Shown: piece by piece, positions 21,299 through 30,325 of the stretch
Position numbering within the stretch: position 1 is the first letter of the stretch
Layout of the letters: each line of letters begins with the position of its first letter
From: Limnohabitans curvus
GTDB taxonomy: Bacteria; Pseudomonadota; Gammaproteobacteria; Burkholderiales; Burkholderiaceae_C
NCBI RefSeq assembly: GCF_003063475.1
Contig: NZ_NESP01000001.1
Coordinates: 1,240,001 to 1,304,000, forward strand
DNA: 64,000 nt
Direction: 5' to 3'
Made by a program: the position numbers and the translations under genes
The notes under the pieces: model-generated
Seen by the model: only the letters and a program-made list of their open reading frames with translations
What the model was told of the DNA's origin: nothing
Databases searched by the model: none

Positions 21299-22710
21299 GA
21301 TGTTGACGGCGCGTTGCCCTCTGGGGGCTGCGCGTCGTTGGGCTTGTTGCGCATCGAACCCGCACGCAAGTCAAAGCGGAACATGCGGCACTCAATCGGG
21401 CCGTTCCACATGGGCACGCGGCGCGATTCTTTGAAACGCATGCGGCTTGGCAGCTTAAGGTCGGGCGTCAACATCCATGCCGTCCAGCCGGGGTAGTTTT
21501 TCTTCCAATGGCTCGCGAGTTGCGCGAAGAAATCGCCACCATCTTCGGTCTGCGCAATGTCGCGTGCGCCAAAGCGTGGCACGTCGTCGCGCACCATGCC
21601 ATTGCCAAACGATTCGTCATCAAAACCTGCATCGCCGTTTTGGTTGACGTCTTCGTAGGGCGACACATATTCGGTGGGCGGCGAGTAGCGCGCACGCCGC
21701 GCCGCGCCTGCAATGCCTGCGGCTTCGATACGTTCGCCGTACGGTGGATTGACCAGCATCACGCCCGGCACATCACTGGGGGGCATGCGTTGCAAGGCAT
21801 CGCCACCGCGCAGCTGCACGGCGTGGGCCACGCCTGCGCGCTCGGCGTTGCGCTGCGCGAAGTCAACCATACGAAAGGCCACGTCACTGCCGTAAATCGG
21901 CGCACGCGGCTCGCACTCTTGCGCACGGGCGTTGTCAAGCAAGCCGTGCCACACGTGCTCTTGATAAGGAATGAGTTTTTGGAAACCAAATTTGCGCATC
22001 GAACCTGGTGCAATGTTGCAGGCGATTTGCGCGGCTTCCACCGCGATGGTGCCGCTGCCGCAGCAAGGGTCATACAGCGGAACGCCTTGGGCCACGAGGC
22101 CTTCTGGGTTGGCCGCTGTGCCGTCGCCTTGGCTCCAACCGCTAGCGGCCAACATGGCTGCGGCAAGGGTTTCTTTCAAAGGCGCATCGCCTTTGTCAGC
22201 GCGCCAGCCGCGCTTGAACAAGGGCTCGCCCGAGGTGTCGATATACAGCGTGCAATTTTCGGTGGTCAGATGGGCGTAGATGCGCGCATCGGGCCATTGC
22301 GTGTTGACGTCAGGGCGCACACCAAACTTATGACGGAAGCGGTCGGCCACTGCATCTTTGATTTTGAGCGCCGCAAAGTTCAAGCTCTTGAGCGGGCTGT
22401 GCTGCGCGGTGATTTCGATTTTGAAAGATTCTTTGGGCGAGAACCACAGCTCCCACGCCACCTCGCAGGCCGCGCGGTACAGATCTTCCTCTTGGCGATA
22501 TTGGGTGTGCGACAACTCCACCAACACGCGCTGCGCCAAGCGGCTGTGCAGGTTGAGCAACAACACATCGCGCCACGAAGCGCGCACCATCACGCCAGCA
22601 CGGAAGGCGCGCAAGTCGTCGTCGCCCACACCGGTGATGCGGCGCACTTCCTCGGCCAAATAGGATTCGACGCCTGCCGCACAGGGCAAGAAGAGATGTA
22701 ATTGATTCAT
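21295..22710 (-). CDS. THUMP-domain class I RNA methyltransferase (RlmL-like)
   Basis: A 471-residue protein with an N-terminal ferredoxin-like/THUMP RNA-binding region (about residues 1-170) and a Rossmann methyltransferase domain. The AdoMet site includes PLYDPCCGSGTIAVEAA near residue 215, and the catalytic motif NPPYGER near 320 is typical of N2-guanine methyltransferases. The best match is the RlmL half of E. coli RlmKL (23S rRNA m2G2445), without the RlmK half. The C-terminal tail ending in PSTS is disordered-looking. It overlaps the PIN gene by 4 bases. Confidence 0.88.
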   Translation of the reverse strand: MNQLHLFLPCAAGVESYLAEEVRRITGVGDDDLRAFRAGVMVRASWRDVLLLNLHSRLAQRVLVELSHTQYRQEEDLYRAACEVAWELWFSPKESFKIEITAQHSPLKSLNFAALKIKDAVADRFRHKFGVRPDVNTQWPDARIYAHLTTENCTLYIDTSGEPLFKRGWRADKGDAPLKETLAAAMLAASGWSQGDGTAANPEGLVAQGVPLYDPCCGSGTIAVEAAQIACNIAPGSMRKFGFQKLIPYQEHVWHGLLDNARAQECEPRAPIYGSDVAFRMVDFAQRNAERAGVAHAVQLRGGDALQRMPPSDVPGVMLVNPPYGERIEAAGIAGAARRARYSPPTEYVSPYEDVNQNGDAGFDDESFGNGMVRDDVPRFGARDIAQTEDGGDFFAQLASHWKKNYPGWTAWMLTPDLKLPSRMRFKESRRVPMWNGPIECRMFRFDLRAGSMRNKPNDAQPPEGNAPSTS

Positions 22711-22758
22711 AGTTTCACCAGTTGAGGACAGCGCAAATTGGGCCTGTCCCGCAAGTTA

Positions 22759-24330
22759 TCAGAGGGCCTTGCGCAATGTCGTGGGCGCAATGCGCAGCGC
22801 CTCACGGTATTTGGCCACGGTGCGGCGGGCGCACTCAATGCCTTGCTCTTTGAGCATTTCGGAGAGCTGATTATCCGACAGCGGCTTTTTGGGGTTTTCG
22901 CTCGCCACAAATTGCTTGATGAGCGCACGCACGGCCGTGCTGGAAGCGTTGTTACCGCTGTCTGTCTCCAACCCCGAGCCGAAGAAGTACTTGAGTTCAA
23001 AGGTGCCAAAAGGCGTGCTCATGTACTTGTTGGTCGTGACGCGGCTGATGGTTGACTCATGAAGACCCAGCTCCTCAGCAATCTCGCGCAAGACCATGGG
23101 ACGCATGGCGAGTTCGCCGTGCACGAAGAAGTTTTTTTGGCGTTCGGCAATCGCATTGCTGACACGCAAGATGGTGTCAAAGCGTTGCTGGATGTTTTTG
23201 ATAAACCAACGCGCTTCTTGTAGGCGCTGCTGCAACCCAGCATGTGCTTCGCCTTTGCCGCCTCTGAGGGCATTGGCGTAGATGTCGTGCACACGTAAGC
23301 GAGGCATCACATCGGGGTTCAGCGCCACCTTGAATTTGGGCGCCGTGGTGGACTTGCCCACGCGTGTCACCAACACATCGGGCACTACCACATGGCGCTC
23401 CACATCGGCAAAACGGCGACCAGGCTTGGGCTCTAGGCGAGCAATCAGCGCAATCGCCACCTTGACGTTGGTCTCGCTGTCCCCCACGATGACCGCCAAG
23501 CGTTTGAAATCGCGCTTGGCCAACATCTCCATGGGCTGCTTGCACATGCGAATGGCCGTGTCGCGAATCTGCAAAGCTTCTTCGCCTTTGGGCGTCAAAG
23601 CTTTCAGTTGCAGCGTCAAACACTCAGCCAAGTCACGCGCACCCACGCCCACAGGCTCTAGGCTTTGCAGCAAAGACAAGGCCACTTGGAAGCGGTGTTC
23701 AAGTTCTTCAATTTCCTCTTCGTCGTCACCACCCAAACCTTCGGCCAAGCTGCGCAGCGTGTCTTCGAGGTAGCCGTCGTCGTTGAGGTTTTCAATCAAG
23801 TAGCGCAAGGCCGCTTGGTCGGTGGGGCTCAGGCGCAAGGCCAGCGCTTGACGGTGCAAATGCGAGGTGAGCGACTCTTGCATGCGCGCCAACTCGGTGG
23901 CGTCGGCGGTGTCGCTGTCGGCCGTGTTGTTGTTATTGCTGGCGGGTGCGTCACCGCCCCACTCGGAATCGTCAGCAGAAAACTCTACGCTGCCATCGCC
24001 ATCCCAGCTTTCGGCCACACCGTCCACGCTGGGTTCGGTATCGCTGGCCGTGTTGTCCACGGTGATTTCTGACATGCCGCCATCGAGCGATGGCACTTCG
24101 CGCATGGGCTCCATCTCTTCGTCGCGCGCTGGCGCATCGGCCTTGTCGAGGCCAAACTCTTCACGTGGGGCCTCTTCAAACTCTTTGTCGAGAAACGGGT
24201 TCTCGTCGAGCATTTGCTCAATCTCTTGGCTCAACTCCAAGGTAGACAACTGCAACAGTCGGATCGACTGCTGCAACTGCGGCGTGAGTGCCAGATGTTG
24301 AGAGACGCGAAGTGATAAACCTTGTTTCAT
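22759..24330 (-). CDS. rpoN: RNA polymerase sigma-54 factor
   Basis: Sigma-54 directs polymerase to -24/-12 promoters and needs AAA+ activators. It has 523 residues. Region I at the N-terminus (MKQGLSLRVSQHLALTPQLQQSIRLLQL) is followed by an acidic region II of about residues 60-150, with an Asn/Asp-rich linker, then the core-binding domain, the HTH (LGLHESTISRVTTNKY) and the RpoN box ARRTVAKYRE at about 501-510. It lies 6 bases downstream of lptB. The hpf-ptsN genes that often follow rpoN are 30 kb away. Confidence 0.97.
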   Translation of the reverse strand: MKQGLSLRVSQHLALTPQLQQSIRLLQLSTLELSQEIEQMLDENPFLDKEFEEAPREEFGLDKADAPARDEEMEPMREVPSLDGGMSEITVDNTASDTEPSVDGVAESWDGDGSVEFSADDSEWGGDAPASNNNNTADSDTADATELARMQESLTSHLHRQALALRLSPTDQAALRYLIENLNDDGYLEDTLRSLAEGLGGDDEEEIEELEHRFQVALSLLQSLEPVGVGARDLAECLTLQLKALTPKGEEALQIRDTAIRMCKQPMEMLAKRDFKRLAVIVGDSETNVKVAIALIARLEPKPGRRFADVERHVVVPDVLVTRVGKSTTAPKFKVALNPDVMPRLRVHDIYANALRGGKGEAHAGLQQRLQEARWFIKNIQQRFDTILRVSNAIAERQKNFFVHGELAMRPMVLREIAEELGLHESTISRVTTNKYMSTPFGTFELKYFFGSGLETDSGNNASSTAVRALIKQFVASENPKKPLSDNQLSEMLKEQGIECARRTVAKYREALRIAPTTLRKAL

Positions 24331-24336
24331 GCAAGA

Positions 24337-25119
24337 TCACATTCGGAAATGTTCGCCGAGATACACACGTCGCACATCTGCGTTCTCGATGATTTCGACT
24401 GGTGTGCCCTGCGCCAACACACGACCATCACTGATGATGCAGGCGTGGTCGCAAATACCCAGCGTCTCGCGCACGTTATGGTCGGTGATGAGCACGCCCA
24501 TGCCACGCGCCTTCAAGAAGCCAATGATGCGTTGAATTTCGATCACTGCAATTGGGTCGATACCAGCGAACGGCTCGTCCAACAAAATGAACCGCGGGTT
24601 GGTCGCCAAAGCACGTGCAATCTCCACACGACGGCGCTCACCACCCGACAACGCCACTGAGGGCGAAGCCCGCAAGTGGTCCACACGCAACTCTTGCAGC
24701 AGCGAGGTCAAGCGGGTTTCAATTTCCTCGTGCTTGAGTGGCTTGCCGTCTTCGCCGCGTTGCAGCTCCAACACGGCGCGCACGTTGTCTTCCACATTCA
24801 GTTTACGAAAGATGGAGGCTTCTTGAGGCAAATAGCTCAAGCCCAAACGCGAGCGGCGGTGAATGGGCAAATGTGCCACCGGCTGACCATCGATGGTGAT
24901 GCTGCCGCCATCGGCACGCACCAAACCCACGATCATGTAGAACGACGTAGTTTTGCCTGCACCGTTGGGGCCGAGCAAACCCACCACTTCACCCTTTTTC
25001 ACAGAGATCGACACATCGTGCACGACCTTGCGGCTGCCGTATGACTTTTCCAAGTGGCGGGCTTCCAAACGACTCTCTGTGGTCTCAGCGGTGTGTGTGG
25101 GTGAAAGCGTTTCGATCAC
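24337..25119 (-). CDS. lptB: LPS export ABC transporter ATP-binding protein
   Basis: Cytoplasmic ATPase of the LptB2FGC machine that extracts LPS from the inner membrane. It has 260 residues. Walker A GPNGAGKT is at 50-57, the signature is [15 protein letters not shown], and Walker B is [13 protein letters not shown] 20-residue N-terminal extension precedes the core. The start is GTG at 25117-25119, overlapping the lptA stop as GTGA. It is co-transcribed with lptA and rpoN. Confidence 0.97.
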   Translation of the reverse strand: MIETLSPTHTAETTESRLEARHLEKSYGSRKVVHDVSISVKKGEVVGLLGPNGAGKTTSFYMIVGLVRADGGSITIDGQPVAHLPIHRRSRLGLSYLPQEASIFRKLNVEDNVRAVLELQRGEDGKPLKHEEIETRLTSLLQELRVDHLRASPSVALSGGERRRVEIARALATNPRFILLDEPFAGIDPIAVIEIQRIIGFLKARGMGVLITDHNVRETLGICDHACIISDGRVLAQGTPVEIIENADVRRVYLGEHFRM

Positions 25120-25670
25120 GGTTTTTCCAAGGTTTTGCTGCGCGGTGCCAACACGGCACGCACCCGACCACCGCTGGCCTTGCCACCTGCTTCGGTGCGT
25201 TGGCCATCGATGCTGAAGACATCGGTCAGGTTTTCATAAATGATGAGTTTGCCGGTCATCGTGTCATTCAACACAGCACCGCGGTAGCGGCGCACTTCGG
25301 CGTTGTCGATGAGTTTGACGCGGTCTGCTTTGCCATCAAATTCGATACGCAAAGCCTCGCCTTCCATGAACTCGTCATTGCCTTCGCGCTTTTGGCGAAA
25401 GAAAGCACGCTTGTTCGGTTCAGGGAAGATGACGCCAAATTGATAACCGTCGGCGTCTTCGCGCATTTCAATGCGCGTACCACGCATGACCATCGTGCCT
25501 CGGGTCAAAACAGCACGTCCGGTGAAGATACTGACTTGGTTCAGCTCGTCGTGAACTAAGTTGTCGGCCTCAATATGTGTGGGTTTTTCTCGGTCTGCTT
25601 TTTCTGCAGACGCCGCTACCGGCACGATGGCCATCAGCAAAGCGAGGGAGAAAGAAGCAAATGAAGTCAA
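25116..25670 (-). CDS. lptA: LPS transport periplasmic protein LptA
   Basis: Periplasmic bridge protein that carries LPS between LptC and LptDE. It has about 184 residues: a signal peptide (hydrophobic [16 protein letters not shown]) and the OstA beta-jellyroll starting at [13 protein letters not shown]. The start is uncertain. The listed one is TTG at 25668-25670, which gives an n-region without a positive charge. An ATT three codons upstream would add an Arg, and an in-frame TAG limits any longer start. lptC, usual just upstream of lptA, is absent here. Confidence 0.9.
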   Translation of the reverse strand: MTSFASFSLALLMAIVPVAASAEKADREKPTHIEADNLVHDELNQVSIFTGRAVLTRGTMVMRGTRIEMREDADGYQFGVIFPEPNKRAFFRQKREGNDEFMEGEALRIEFDGKADRVKLIDNAEVRRYRGAVLNDTMTGKLIIYENLTDVFSIDGQRTEAGGKASGGRVRAVLAPRSKTLEKP

Positions 25671-25691
25671 GGCACGAATATTGCTCGTTAA

Positions 25692-25715
25692 GTTGATGGC
25701 ATTCTAACCATCAAC
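25692..25715. repeat. 8-bp inverted repeat between dsbA and lptA
   Basis: GTTGATGG at 25692-25699 and CCATCAAC at 25708-25715 form a perfect stem with an 8-base loop in the 75-base dsbA-lptA gap. On the minus strand no T-run follows, so a simple terminator for dsbA is not convincing. It could be an operator or an mRNA stem at the head of lptA. Confidence 0.4.
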
Positions 25716-25745
25716 AAAGCAATTTTCGTGCTGACCCAGCTGGAG

Positions 25746-26405
25746 TTAGCGGCCGCGGCGTACTTCGCCGATCAGGTATTCAGCAACCTGCAAGGCACGG
25801 TCCATGGTTTGGGTCAGCGAGCCGTCTGTGTAGAAGCGGCCAGCCACGCCCAAGGCAGGCACGCCTTGGACCTTGAACGCGTCTTGCAGCTGCGTGGCGC
25901 GGCGTGCTTTGGTGGCGACGCCAAAGCTGTTGAAGGTGTCCAAAAACTTCTTCTCAGGCAAACCATTTTTGTTGGCCCAAGCCGCCAAAGCGGGTGCTGT
26001 GTTGAGCTGCTGGCGCTCGGTGTGGATGGCATGGAACAGTTTGCCGTGCATGGCATCCACCAAGCCGAGCGACTCAAACACGTAATAGGCACGTTGTTGC
26101 GCTTCAAAGTCGTCACGGAAGCGCACGGGCACGCGCTGTACCACCACGTCTTTGGGGGCCGCTTTGACCCACGCAGCAAACTGCGGTTCAAACGAATTGC
26201 AATGCGGGCAGCTGTACCAAAAAAACTCGATCAGCTCAATCTTGCCTGCGCCCACATCGGTCGGCACGCGCTTGTCGAGCGACAGGTAATCCGAGCCCTC
26301 TACAGGTTTTTTCGCGGCGGCAGGGCCTTGTGCTTGTGCAGCCAAAGGCAGACCAGCCACAGACGCTGCGCTGATGGCGGCTAAAGAAAAATCACGACGT
26401 TTCAT
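25746..26405 (-). CDS. dsbA: Thiol:disulfide interchange protein DsbA
   Basis: Periplasmic oxidoreductase that introduces disulfides into exported proteins. It has 219 residues. The N-terminal signal MKRRDFSLAAISAASVAGLPLAAQAQ has a twin Arg but no full Tat motif. The thioredoxin-fold active site is CPHC at Cys66-Cys69, and the cis-Pro loop is VQGVPALGVAGRF near residue 178. It lies 17 bases downstream of the SPOR-protein gene and after argS, suggesting one transcript. Confidence 0.95.
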   Translation of the reverse strand: MKRRDFSLAAISAASVAGLPLAAQAQGPAAAKKPVEGSDYLSLDKRVPTDVGAGKIELIEFFWYSCPHCNSFEPQFAAWVKAAPKDVVVQRVPVRFRDDFEAQQRAYYVFESLGLVDAMHGKLFHAIHTERQQLNTAPALAAWANKNGLPEKKFLDTFNSFGVATKARRATQLQDAFKVQGVPALGVAGRFYTDGSLTQTMDRALQVAEYLIGEVRRGR

Positions 26406-26422
26406 GGGTTACCTCTTGGTGT

Positions 26423-27109
26423 TTAACGTTGCACCCGCACCATGGCGGAATCAATGTGAGCGGCTTCGAGCTTGGCGCGTACGCGCTCGGCTTCAACTTT
26501 GTCCATGGGGCCCACACGCACGCGGTAGACCGTGCGGCCGCCTTGGTCGCGCTCGCTGATCTTGGCGTCTAGGCCCAACAAGGCGGTTTTGGCGCGTTGC
26601 GCCTGGGCTTCGTCATTGCTGCGATAGGCGCCAGCTTGGACAAAGTAAATGAATGGGTCCGTGCTGGCTGGCTTAGCCTCGGCAACAGGTTCAGCGGCTT
26701 TGGGTTGGGGCGCTTTTGTTTCTGCAGGCGGGGCTTCAGGTGCTTTTGCCTCTGGCTTTGCTTTGGGTTCTGACTTGGGTTCAGCGGCTTTCACTTTGGC
26801 CAAATCACCCAAGGGGTCTGCACTCTTGGGGTCAACCTTGATCGCGGCGTCTGGCTTAGGCTCTGCTTTGGCTTCATCGGCTTTGTCGCCGGACTTAGCA
26901 CCCTTTTTGCCGTACAGCGGCGCGTTGGGGTCCCAGTCTTTGTTCCTCTCGGCTTCGGCAGCGTCGGAGTCTGCCGAACGTGTTTGGCCTTTGTTCATGA
27001 AAGGCATGGGCACTTTGGTCACGTACACCGCGACGCCCAAGGCCACGGCGAGGCCCACCACCAAACCGATGATGAAGCCCACCAAAGTGCTACCGCGTTG
27101 CTGATTCAT
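26423..27109 (-). CDS. SPOR-domain membrane protein (FtsN-like)
   Basis: A 228-residue bitopic protein with a short cytoplasmic tail, a TM helix at about residues 9-30 (STLVGFIIGLVVGLAVALGV), a long Lys/Pro/Ala-rich periplasmic linker (about 60-150) and a C-terminal SPOR domain starting FIYFVQAGAYRSNDEAQAQ, which binds denuded septal peptidoglycan. I used the ATG at 27109; the frame opens at an upstream TTG. The architecture matches FtsN and related SPOR proteins. The position after argS is common in Burkholderiales. Confidence 0.9.
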   Translation of the reverse strand: MNQQRGSTLVGFIIGLVVGLAVALGVAVYVTKVPMPFMNKGQTRSADSDAAEAERNKDWDPNAPLYGKKGAKSGDKADEAKAEPKPDAAIKVDPKSADPLGDLAKVKAAEPKSEPKAKPEAKAPEAPPAETKAPQPKAAEPVAEAKPASTDPFIYFVQAGAYRSNDEAQAQRAKTALLGLDAKISERDQGGRTVYRVRVGPMDKVEAERVRAKLEAAHIDSAMVRVQR

Positions 27110-27129
27110 GCTCAAAGTCTCCGTCGTAT

Positions 27130-28839
27130 TTACATGCTGGCAGGCGCAGACACGCCCAACACCGCCAAGCCATTGTGCAGCACCTGCGCGGTGGCAGCCA
27201 CCAACGCCAAGCGTGCTTTTTTGACCGCTTCGTCGTCCACCAAAATGCGCTCGGCATCGTAGTAGCTGTGGTAGCTGGCGGCGAGGTCGCGCAAGTAGAA
27301 GGTCACGTCATGCGGCGCAAAGTCGGCCGATGCGGCCGAGAGCATGGCGGGGTACTTGGCCAGTTGCAGCATGAGGGCTTGGGCTTGCGGGCTTTCCAGC
27401 GCAGACAAGTCCACGTCTTGGAGCGAGGCCACATGGCCACCGTCTTTGTCGGCCCAGGCGCGCAGCACCGAGCAAATGCGGGCGTGTGCGTATTGCACGT
27501 AGTACACGGGGTTGTCGTTGTTCTTTTGCACGGCCAAGTCCACGTCGAAGGTGTACTCGGTGTCGGGCTTGCGGCTCAGCAAGAAGAAACGCACCGCGTC
27601 TTTGCTGGTCCACTCGATCAGGTCGCGCAGGGTCACGTAGCTGCCCGCACGCTTAGAAATCTTCACTTCTTCGCCGCCGCGCATCACGCGCACCATGGTG
27701 TGCAACACGTAGTCGGGGTAGCCCTCAGGAATGCCCACATTGGCGGCTTGCAAACCAGCGCGCACGCGGGCAATGGTGCCGTGGTGGTCGGTGCCTTGGA
27801 TGTTGACCACCTTGGTGAAGCCACGCTCCCACTTGGTGATGTGGTACGCCACGTCCGGCACAAAGTAGGTGTACGTGCCGTCTGTCTTTTTCATCACACG
27901 GTCTTTGTCGTCGCCGTAGTCGGTGGACTTGAGCCACAAGGCGCCGTCTTGCTCGTAAGTTTTACCAGCAGCTTGCAAGCGGCTCACCGCATCGGCTACC
28001 TTGCCGCTGGTGTAGAGGCTGCTTTCCAAGTAGTAATTGTCAAACTTGACGTCAAAGGCCTTCAAGTCGAGGTCTTGCTCGTGGCGCAGGTAGGCCACGG
28101 CGAATTCGCGCATGCCGTCCACGTCGTTCACATCGCCGCTGGCGGTGAATTCGCGGTCGTCGGACTTGACGGTTTTGCCAGCCAAGAAATCGGTGGCAAT
28201 GTCTTGGATGTAGTCGCCGTTGTAAAACGCTTTGCTCTCTGGGTTCTCGGGGTCTACAGGCCAGCTGGCGTCGCCGGGCTTGATGCCTTGGGCACGGAAA
28301 TGCGTGCTCTTGGCCAATGTGTTGATTTGCACGCCTGCGTCGTTGTAATAAAACTCGCGGTAGACGTTGAAGCCTTGCGTCGCAAACAAATTACAAATCG
28401 CATCGCCCAAGGCCGCTTGACGGCCATGGCCCACGTGCAGCGGGCCGGTGGGGTTGGCAGACACAAACTCGACCAGCACGCGCTGGCCGTTGTCCGTTTG
28501 GAAACCGAATTGCTCTTTGGCAGCCAACACCTCGCGCACGATTTGTTGCTTGGCGGCAGGCTTCAAACGGATGTTGATGAAGCCGGGGCCTGCAATCTCG
28601 ATGTCTTGCACCCACTGTTGGTACACGGGCGCAGCCAGCAACGCGTCGCGCAACTGTTCGCCGAGCTGACGGGGGTTGAGCTTGAGGGGCTTGGCCAACT
28701 GCATGGCAGCTGTCACAGCAAAGTCGCCATGCGCGGCGACCTTGGGCGATTCAAAAGCAGCCTTGTTGCCGGAACCGGGCAACAAACCGTCGAGGGCTTG
28801 GCTCAGAGCGGCCAGCAATTCTTGTTTAACTTGGAGCAT
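27130..28839 (-). CDS. argS: Arginyl-tRNA synthetase
   Basis: Class I synthetase that charges tRNA-Arg. It has 569 residues. The N-terminal Add-1 domain precedes the HIGH-type signature [15 protein letters not shown] near residue 134. The KMSK region is the variant [12 protein letters not shown] near residue 400, as usual for ArgRS, and the C-terminal anticodon-binding domain contains [15 protein letters not shown]. It is first in the argS-SPOR-dsbA run and divergent from the glycosyltransferase at 28910. Confidence 0.98.
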   Translation of the reverse strand: MLQVKQELLAALSQALDGLLPGSGNKAAFESPKVAAHGDFAVTAAMQLAKPLKLNPRQLGEQLRDALLAAPVYQQWVQDIEIAGPGFINIRLKPAAKQQIVREVLAAKEQFGFQTDNGQRVLVEFVSANPTGPLHVGHGRQAALGDAICNLFATQGFNVYREFYYNDAGVQINTLAKSTHFRAQGIKPGDASWPVDPENPESKAFYNGDYIQDIATDFLAGKTVKSDDREFTASGDVNDVDGMREFAVAYLRHEQDLDLKAFDVKFDNYYLESSLYTSGKVADAVSRLQAAGKTYEQDGALWLKSTDYGDDKDRVMKKTDGTYTYFVPDVAYHITKWERGFTKVVNIQGTDHHGTIARVRAGLQAANVGIPEGYPDYVLHTMVRVMRGGEEVKISKRAGSYVTLRDLIEWTSKDAVRFFLLSRKPDTEYTFDVDLAVQKNNDNPVYYVQYAHARICSVLRAWADKDGGHVASLQDVDLSALESPQAQALMLQLAKYPAMLSAASADFAPHDVTFYLRDLAASYHSYYDAERILVDDEAVKKARLALVAATAQVLHNGLAVLGVSAPASM

Positions 28840-28909
28840 GGCGAGATTTTACGGGGCGGCCCTCACTTTCACGGGGCACGCCTTATTTTTTGGCATGATC
28901 TACCCCTAT

Positions 28910-29950
28910 ATGCGCGACGCCCACACACTCCCCCAACCCGACCGTTTCCAATACACCCCCACCCTGTCGTGCGTCATGCCCGCTTACAACGAGGGACAAA
29001 ACTTGGGCACCGTGGTGCCGCAGGTGCTGCAAGCCTTGCAGGCGCTGGGTTCGCAAGTGGAAATCGTGCTCATCAACGACGGCAGCCGTGACGACACGGC
29101 GCAGGTCATGCAAGCCTTGTGCGAAGCGCACCGCGAAGTGGTGGGCATCAACCTGTCGCGCAACTTTGGCAAAGAAGCCGCACTGACGGCGGGCATTGAC
29201 GCCGCACGCGGCGAGGTGGTCGTGCTGATGGACGCCGACGGCCAACACCCTGTGTCGCTGGTTGCCGATATGGTGAAGCGCTGGCGTGAGGGCTCGGACG
29301 TGGTGTATGCGATTCGCCGCACACGTGACGACCAATCGGCCTTGCACGCGGGGCTGACAGGTATGTTTTACAAGCTCATCAACATGGGCAACCGCGTGAA
29401 GATTCCCGCGCACGCGGGCGACTTCCGCCTGATGGACCGCCGTGTGGTGGAGGCCCTGAAGCAGCTGCCCGAGCGCAACCGTTTCATGAAGGGGTTATAC
29501 GCCTGGGTCGGCTTTGCAAGCACCGCAATTGACTACGAGCCGCTGCCACGCGCGGCGGGCGAAAGCAGCTTTGGTTTGCGCGGGTCATTTGCGTTGGCAC
29601 TGACTGGCGTATTGGCGTTCTCCATCGCACCGTTGCGCGCCCTGACCATCACCGGCTTGATGCTGGCGATGTTGGCTTTGGGCTACGGCGCATGGGTGGT
29701 AGCCGAATATTTTGTGTGGGGCATTGATGTCCCGGGCTACGCCACACTGGTGGTGGGCATGATGTTTTTCAGTGGCATTCAGCTGCTGTCGATTGGCATC
29801 CTGGCTGAATACGTGGGTCGCATTTACGAAGAGGTGAAACAACGCCCCATGTATTTGGTGAGCCAACGTTGGGGCGCGGGCTTGTCTTTGGCGCCGGTCA
29901 AAGCGACAGCGCCTGCGGTGATCGACAACGACCCACCGCACCCCGTCTAA
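28910..29950 (+). CDS. Polyprenyl-phosphate glycosyltransferase, family 2 (GtrB/ArnC-like)
   Basis: A 346-residue GT-A enzyme with two C-terminal TM helices, predicted to load a sugar onto undecaprenyl phosphate on the cytoplasmic face. The nucleotide-sugar site shows MPAYNEG near 23, LINDGSRDDT near 54 and MDADGQHP near 107, followed by the SRNFGKEAALTAG block. Hydrophobic segments at about 225-250 and 265-290 are placed as in DPMS-type enzymes. ATG 28910 is used; ATG 28895 is five codons upstream. The sugar is unknown. It starts a two-gene unit with the GtrA-like gene. Confidence 0.93.
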   Translation: MRDAHTLPQPDRFQYTPTLSCVMPAYNEGQNLGTVVPQVLQALQALGSQVEIVLINDGSRDDTAQVMQALCEAHREVVGINLSRNFGKEAALTAGIDAARGEVVVLMDADGQHPVSLVADMVKRWREGSDVVYAIRRTRDDQSALHAGLTGMFYKLINMGNRVKIPAHAGDFRLMDRRVVEALKQLPERNRFMKGLYAWVGFASTAIDYEPLPRAAGESSFGLRGSFALALTGVLAFSIAPLRALTITGLMLAMLALGYGAWVVAEYFVWGIDVPGYATLVVGMMFFSGIQLLSIGILAEYVGRIYEEVKQRPMYLVSQRWGAGLSLAPVKATAPAVIDNDPPHPV

Positions 29951-29953
29951 AGC

Positions 29954-30325
29954 ATGCGTACCGGTTTTTGGTTTTTAGTGGTGGGCGCAACAGCCGCGGC
30001 GGTCCACATGGCTGTGTTCATGCTGGCCACGCCCTACATGTGGCCCGAGGTCGCGAATGCGGCGGGCTTTTGCATTGCGTTTGTGGTGAGCTTTGCAGGG
30101 CACCGTTTTTTGAGCTTCAGCGATGCCGCGACCAGCCTGTGGCAAAGCTTTCGCCGCTTTGCAGCTACAGCGCTGGCAGGTTTTGCCGCCAACGAAGTGA
30201 TGTTTGTGGCGCTGCTGCGAGGCTTAAATTTGCCCGATTGGTTGGCGTTATTTTTTGCGCTGGTCTTCGCATCCGCGCAGACTTTTTTGCTCAGCCGCTT
30301 CTGGGCTTTTCGCCGCGCTCGGTGA
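29954..30325 (+). CDS. GtrA-family membrane protein (putative lipid-linked sugar flippase)
   Basis: A 123-residue protein with four predicted TM helices (about 5-28, 35-52, 72-90, 97-115). Family features include the N-terminal FLVVGATAAAVHM, a central SFAGHRFLSF and a C-terminal LLSRFWAFRR ending. GtrA proteins are thought to help flip undecaprenyl-phosphate sugars to the periplasm. It starts 3 bases after the glycosyltransferase, and its last 78 bases overlap the 3' end of the convergent ArnT-like gene. Confidence 0.88.
   Translation: MRTGFWFLVVGATAAAVHMAVFMLATPYMWPEVANAAGFCIAFVVSFAGHRFLSFSDAATSLWQSFRRFAATALAGFAANEVMFVALLRGLNLPDWLALFFALVFASAQTFLLSRFWAFRRAR

Noticed and set aside
25692..25715. 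Inverted repeat read as an intrinsic terminator for dsbA
   Set aside because: The stem is perfect, but no T-run follows on the dsbA strand, so it is listed only as a repeat.
27175..29091. 638-codon open frame on the plus strand opposite argS
   Set aside because: It is the mirror of a conserved essential gene, has a His/Val-rich composition typical of antisense frames in GC-biased genes, and shows no recognisable domain.
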